Shown one piece after another: positions 27,338-64,000 of a stretch of DNA of 64,000 nucleotides (position 1 is its first letter; every line of letters begins with the position of its first letter). Made by a program: the position numbers and the translations under genes. Below the pieces are notes generated by a model. The model searched no databases, was not told the DNA's origin, and saw only the letters and a list, made by a program, of their open reading frames with translations. Origin of the DNA: Anoplopoma fimbria (Eukaryota; Chordata; Actinopteri; Perciformes; Anoplopomatidae); assembly GCF_027596085.1 (NCBI RefSeq), contig NC_072469.1, positions 20,057,281 to 20,121,280 of the forward strand. Reading direction: 5' to 3'.

Positions 27338-28711
27338 CAGCGGGTAAAATAAGTATTGAACACGTCACCATTCTTCTCAGTAAATATATTTCTAAAGGTG
27401 CTATTGGCATGAGATTTTCACCAGCTGTCGGTAACAACGCAAGTAATCCATACATACAAAGAAAACAAAAAAAATAAATTCAGAAATTAAGTTTTTTGTA
27501 ATGAAATGGAATGACACAGGGGAAAAGTATTGAACACGCTTACTGAAATTGATTTAATACTTCGTACAAAAGCCTTTGTTGGTAATGACAGCTTCAAGAC
27601 GCCTCCTGTATGGAGAAACTAGTCGCATGTGTTGCTCAGGTGTGATTTTGGCCCATTCTTCCACATAAACAGTCTTCAGATCTTGAAGGTTCCGTGGGCC
27701 TCTTCTATGAACTCTGATCTTTAGTTCTTTCCATAGATTTTCTATTGGATTCAAGTCGGGTGATTGGCTGGGCCATTCTAGCAGCTTTATTTTCTTTCTC
27801 TGAAACCAATGGAGAGTTTCCTTGGCTGTGTGTTTGGGATCATTGTCTGGCTGAAATGTCCACCCTCGTTTCATCTTCATCATCCTGGTAGATGGCAGCA
27901 GATTTTTATCAAGAATGTCTCGGTACATTTTTCCATTCATCCTTCCTTCAATTATATGAAGTTTGCCAGTGCCGTATGCTGAAAAACAGCCCCACACCAT
28001 AATGTTCCCACCTCCAAACTTCACTGTTGGTATGGTGTTTTTGGGCTGATGTGCAGTGCCATTTGACCTCCAAACATGGTGTGTATTATGGCATCCAAAG
28101 AGTTCCATGTTGGTCTCATCTGAGCAGACTATATTCTCCCAGTATTTCACAGGCTTGTCTAAATGTTGTGCAGCAAACTTTAAACAAGCTTCAACATGCT
28201 TTTTCTTCAGCAATGGAGTCTTGCGTGGTGAGCGTGCATACAGGCCACGGCGGTTGAGTGCATTACTTATTGTTTTCTTTGAAACAATTGTACCTGCTAA
28301 TTCCAGGTCTTTCTGAAGCTCTCCACAAGTGCTCCTTGGCTCTTTGATAATTCTTTTCACTCCTCTGTCAGAAATCTTGCGAGGAGCACCTGGTCGTGGC
28401 CGGTTTATGGTGAATGATGTTCTTTCCACTTCCGGATTATGGCCCCAACAGTGCTCACTGGAACATTCAGAAGTTTAGAAATCCTTCTGTAACCAATGCC
28501 ATCAGTATGTTTTGCAACAATAAGGTTGCGAAGGTCTTGAGAGAGCTCTTTGCTTTTACCCATCATGAGATGTTTCTTGTGTGACACCTTGGTAATGAGA
28601 CACTTTTTATAGGCCATCAGTTGGGACTGAACCAGCTGATATTAATTTGCACTGACAAGGGGCAGGATTGCTTTCTAATTACTGATAGATTTCATCTTAT
28701 TTTACCCGCTG
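27338..28711 (-). mobile_element. Tc1-like DNA transposon, full length, transposase frameshifted
   Basis: 1,374-bp element with perfect 16-bp terminal inverted repeats beginning CAGCGGGTAAAATAAG (27338-27353 and, inverted, 28696-28711), flanked on both sides by the TA target duplication (27336-27337 and 28712-28713). A subterminal direct repeat AAGTATTGAACACG occurs at 27351-27364 and 27525-27538 in the left end. The minus strand encodes a Tc1 transposase. Size, TA target and DD34E transposase identify Tc1/mariner. Mutations are few, so the insertion looks fairly recent. Confidence 0.95.
27554..28566 (-). pseudogene. Tc1 transposase gene, one-base frameshift
   Basis: The start is ATGATG at 28561-28566 (MMGKSKELSQDLRN). 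An N-terminal helix-turn-helix segment follows ([20 protein letters not shown]). The frame runs into TAA at 28405 just after KWKEHHSP. The other frame takes over at about 28413 with [18 protein letters not shown] and stays open to TAA at 27554. One T missing on the minus strand near 28413 explains the break. The catalytic triad is visible: [20 protein letters not shown] and [11 protein letters not shown], with 34 residues between the second D and the E (DD34E). The GRPR-like hinge motif is RPRPGAPRK. The break makes this copy non-autonomous. Confidence 0.93.
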
Positions 28712-28914
28712 TATATGAGATTGGGAACATTTCTACTGCATCACAACAGCTCTCAACATGGCGACAGCTAAGTCGGCGGATTGCAGCTAACTTTGCCAAC
28801 AGCGCTAACGATGTAAAAAATGTCAAATGTGCTGGCAGGGTTAAGTGCTTACACAGTGATTACCTGATGGGGACTAGGCTGTTGAACTGTTGAAAATTGT
28901 AAAGAGCACCTTTA

Positions 28915-30830
28915 ATTGTACATTTATAATTGCTAAATGTAAAGCAAAGAATAGATGAAAAGTTAGAGGGTTGCCACAGTCAGTAGGATACATCATCAGG
29001 GAACACCATGAATGTCTGAAACACCGTCTACATACACATACACACACATTAACATAAGGTGATGGTATTCCATCACATGCTGCGAGTAAAATCTGATGAC
29101 ATTTGACTTCTTTATACACATGCAAGCAGTTTCTCTGACAGGCACAAGCCCTGCTCTTGTGACCTTTAGCTGTGACCTTTAGCAGGCCACAAAATGCCAC
29201 ATTGATAAAGTAATTTATCGTCCCCAGCTTTGCTGTCAAAGAGGAATGTCACATTTGTCTGACTGACTATGAGCTGCAAAGCTCATGTTGCTAGGATAGT
29301 GCTGAAGGAAGCCTTACTCTGCTGGCTGTAGATGTGTGTGTGAGTGTGTGTGTGTGTGTGTGCGTGTGTGTGGGGGGCCACTTGCCCGGCAATCTAAATG
29401 CCCAAGGAACATATATAACTTGCTTGTATACAATTTTTTTTTTTACGTATAAGCGGTTATTAAAGAACAACAAAGACTAAAGTTAATTGTCACATTTCAT
29501 CTTTATTTAAGTAAATTTATCAGATCAAGGACAAGGTGTCTCATAGATGCGAAGCAACAAACATTCATCATCAGCTCAGGAAAAAACAATGCATTAAATT
29601 TCTGCATCTAATCTTTTTTCGGACAAACCTTATTGTTGAGACCTGCATGTGAATACACACTTGCACATACACCCGCTGTCCTCCAGCCCCTATACAGGAT
29701 GTGCATATGTGGCATCTGTGTGTTTGCATTGCTTCCTCGGGTAGTAAGAGTGAATTCAAGGTAGAGAGATTAATTCTCTGGAGTCAGACGGCGCTGGGCT
29801 GTACGTTGGGCTGGATCAGCAGCCCCCTCCCCCAACTGACCAAACAACAGGGTGATTAATAACACCCCTTCCATTACCCTCAGCACACAGATGGGACGTC
29901 AAGTTGAAGGTTGATGGAGAACAGCGCTGTGTGTGGTGTTACACGCCATCATACAGATTAGAGTTTGGTCTTCAGACATCGCCCCCTCCACCTTTACCCT
30001 GATGCTTTGCACGATTTGTATCCTTCAGGTATCCTTCTTCTACTGCTGATGCAATTTGTCACTGCAGGGCTGTGCTGAAGTCTCCTTTAAAAGTCGGGTG
30101 TAGGGACTCTTCTACTACGGTTTTGAGTGATTTATGAAGTGCTGGTGCTTGCTCACTGTGCTGTGGTTTTACAGTACTTTCTCCGAGGAATTTCAAAGTC
30201 TTCAAAGTTGTCATAGCAAACCACACAGGACAAATGTGTCCAACCCTTGTAACTGCTTTCACTCCGGATGAAGCCATCTTCAGGTCATTTATAAGAGCTG
30301 CAGAGAATGTCACATTTTATGAGATCGAGGGCCTCAAAGCTCTATGAATGAGATGTTCTAAAAATGAATCTGTATAACTCACACTCCGACAAGTCTGTTG
30401 TGTACGAAGCAGATTTTAATTTATGCACAGTAACACAAGCAAACTTGAAAAGAGTTAGTTGCAACCAAACTATTGAACATCCTTATATTTGGTTGTACAC
30501 TCTGAAAAGAAATATCTCAACTTGATGAATGGATTTCATCTCGTAGTACATGGGTGGCACTCCAGCTTGGGTTCAGGAGATAAGTCTTGGCTTCGCACCA
30601 TCTGTACAATAAATGCCATTAACATCCTGCTCTCACAAATTACATATTTAATTCAGAAGCCAAAGTAATAGCGAACACTATCAAAGTTCAAAAACATTAT
30701 TATTTTTTTCTTTTACAAAAAATATAAAAAGTACGGTGACAAAGACTGAAGTTGATGTAGGCTGTTATGAATACTACTGATACTTGTCAGAATGCACATA
30801 AACTTTTTCTTTTTTTTCAAAAGGAGATGT
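28915..30830. other. Gene-free stretch immediately downstream of the sema5a poly(A) signal
   Basis: No exon recognised. It contains the interrupted TG tract at 29337-29371. Part could be the 3' UTR of a longer sema5a isoform, since another minus-strand AATAAA exists near 29501. Confidence 0.45.
29337..29371. repeat. (TG)n microsatellite, interrupted
   Basis: TG run with GAG and GCG interruptions followed by GGGGGG. Confidence 0.85.
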
Positions 30831-30836
30831 TTTATT
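30831..30836 (-). promoter_or_regulatory. Probable sema5a polyadenylation signal AATAAA
   Basis: AATAAA on the minus strand (TTTATT on plus), followed in the transcript by an A-rich stretch and then a U/GU-rich segment (GTTTATGTGCATT), the usual layout of a cleavage site. Confidence 0.55.
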
Positions 30837-31707
30837 CTTTAAACACTTGAGACATTGAGTAAATGTATTTAGAAAAACTACTGACACAGGATTCAAACTT
30901 AACATTCTGTACAAAACGTATGTACCTTTAAAAGCAAAAAATGTATAAAAAAAAGAGAAAGCAAAAGAAATGGTACACTAATCACAGCTAGCTGCTAGAG
31001 CTTGTAACAGAAAAAAAAGTGGACAAACTTGACCACAGACTTCAAATATCTACATCCTGATTTCAGGACTGGGGGTGGATATTGATCCATCTGGAGATCG
31101 CTGCAGCAGTAAATGGTAATAGCCATCAGGCATCACCACAGTCTTTGTTTTTATGACTTACAAAACCAGTCCTGAATCTAAGACCAGGAAGAAAACACTG
31201 CTGCAAGTCCCCAAACCCTGGAATGCGATCAACCATGCAAAAAACGAAACAGAAGGGCAGAGAAAACGCGTCAGATGAAGTCATGCAAAGCGGTTTTGTG
31301 GTTATTTCCCATCCTTACAAATACAGGTCTGTTTTATAGGCGTCACAGGAAATTAGAAGGGGATCATATTTCCCAGTCTCTTTGAGTTGAGTTATATATT
31401 TCCCTGTTTTGTCCACATTGGGAAATCCAGTTTTCTCAGTCAAGGAGTCAAGGCAAGTTTGCCCCCCAAAAATTGAACTTCCGAGTGTACCCCAAGGCAC
31501 CTGAGAGAAAGTGGGCATTTCACTCTGTTGGCAACACTGTTTGTGTTTTCATTACATACCAGCTGCCATAGAGTCTGGGAGTGGGACTATCCCCCCGCAT
31601 GGTGTCACGAATCTCAATACAAAGCACAAAGAAAAGAATACAGTCAAAATGGATGATAGGGTTGATGTCCCAGCTATGGTATGGAGTCTGAACTGCCAAA
31701 TAGAGGC
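30831..31707 (-). other. sema5a: sema5a 3' UTR (canonical transcript)
   Basis: Sequence from the stop codon to the first AATAAA on the minus strand, about 0.88 kb. No other AATAAA or ATTAAA is seen on this strand between 30837 and 31707. It is AT-rich with short A/T runs. The boundary is inferred from the poly(A) signal only. Confidence 0.6.
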
Positions 31708-63232
<31,525 letters not shown>

Positions 63233-64000
63233 CTGGGAAGCAAGGGAAAAGACCACATGGATTAAGCACATAACTTCATTCAAAAAGATAAATCGGGAAC
63301 TCTTTTGATATATTGTTAAGGTAAAATAATGATACTGTAGGTGCATCTTTTATTCAGTTACTGGATTGTGTTTTGTAGCTACAAGATTTACATGACAGAA
63401 GATATATGAGGTAGTTAGCAAGCTCTGACAATAGAGCTTGACTTATAATGGGTACATAAAACTGGATTATGTTCTGTATGACAGTGTCTTTTAAGTGGAC
63501 TGTGGAAAATGGAATAGCTACTTTATCTGAGAGGGCACTAAAATTATATGTGAAGGGCATGTGGGATGTCACCACACCTCGCCACTGAATTGCATTGAAA
63601 TAGCTACAAAGAGTTCATACCACAAGGCAGGGATGTCTGAAAAGGCATGTAAACTTCACTTAAAAAAGAAAAAAACAAAAAAGAACTCAAACCAACCCAA
63701 TATAAAGCTTTGATGTGGCCATGGAGTAGAGAGAACACGGTGCTCTGGGATATTTCTGTGCATGGTGTAATGGCCAGTGTTGCATAAAAGTACATCTAAA
63801 ATTCCATCTCAGATCTCAATGAACGTGCATATGAATTCTGCATAATTCATTCTTACAGCCTACTTAAAAAGCCACAAAGATGCATGCATCATCTCTAATT
63901 ATATTGTTTTTATAAAACAGGATTACAGCAAAATCTAAAATACTTAATTACTTAGCCCTCATTATATAATAACGACAGACAATTGCTAGCCTTATTAGAG
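63233..64000 (-). other. sema5a intron running off the window
   Basis: AT-rich sequence upstream of the first visible exon. The next upstream exon, which must end in phase 2, is beyond the window. Confidence 0.6.

Larger units (their letters stand above)
27325..28914. mobile_element. Possible older element with TAAAGGTGCT ends hosting the Tc1 insertion
   Basis: TAAAGGTGCT at 27325-27334 abuts the left side of the Tc1 insertion and its exact inverse AGCACCTTTA lies at 28905-28914. Removing the Tc1 element would leave about 215 bp between 10-bp inverted ends, a MITE-like size. The intervening sequence (28716-28904) contains CAACATGGCGACAGCTAAG. Ten bases could match by chance, so this is tentative. 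Confidence 0.4.

Overview
The window is vertebrate, almost certainly teleost fish, nuclear DNA. Long AT-rich non-coding stretches, many long (CA)n/(TG)n microsatellites, a Tc1-type transposon, a hAT-type MITE, 3' ends of non-LTR retrotransposons and interspersed repeats of teleost type surround one clearly recognisable multi-exon gene with vertebrate splice sites.

That gene is sema5a (semaphorin 5A), on the minus strand. Eight coding exons lie between 63232 and 31708 and encode the last 428 or so residues of the protein: the C-terminal thrombospondin type-1 (TSP1) repeats, a juxtamembrane linker, the transmembrane helix and the cytoplasmic tail. The sema domain, PSI domain and first TSP1 repeats must lie beyond position 64000. 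All seven exon joins were checked for phase and keep one open frame. The 3' UTR runs from 31707 to a probable poly(A) signal at 30831-30836. In the intron before the last exon there is a well-formed acceptor at 33158, followed by an in-phase 33-codon open segment and a stop. It looks like an alternative terminal exon that would give sema5a a different cytoplasmic end. The donors of three consecutive exons (39730, 39344 and 37585) are followed in the transcript by CA or UG repeats.

Downstream of the gene (1-30800) I see no intact gene. From left to right: mostly featureless DNA with (AG)n and (CA)n tracts near 6.0-6.5 kb; a perfect 24-bp inverted repeat at 9825-9874; an interspersed repeat with a 135-bp internal duplication at 14.53-14.94 kb; a large AT-rich tandem-repeat domain at 15.4-19.0 kb (about 38-bp unit, with an inserted LINE 3' fragment and a recent 480-bp-spaced duplication); a frameshifted C1q-domain pseudogene at 21.6-23.7 kb; a SINE/LINE tail at 24.0-24.1 kb; an unexplained GC-richer block at 25.2-25.8 kb; and a Tc1-like transposon at 27338-28711, complete apart from a one-base frameshift, apparently nested in an older element.

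The introns of sema5a carry a 543-bp hAT-type MITE with target-site duplications (34161-34703), a LINE tail (49.3 kb), an interspersed repeat (42.74-43.26 kb) and several long CA/TG tracts. The remaining intron sequence shows nothing I can identify by eye, although conserved non-coding elements cannot be excluded without alignments.
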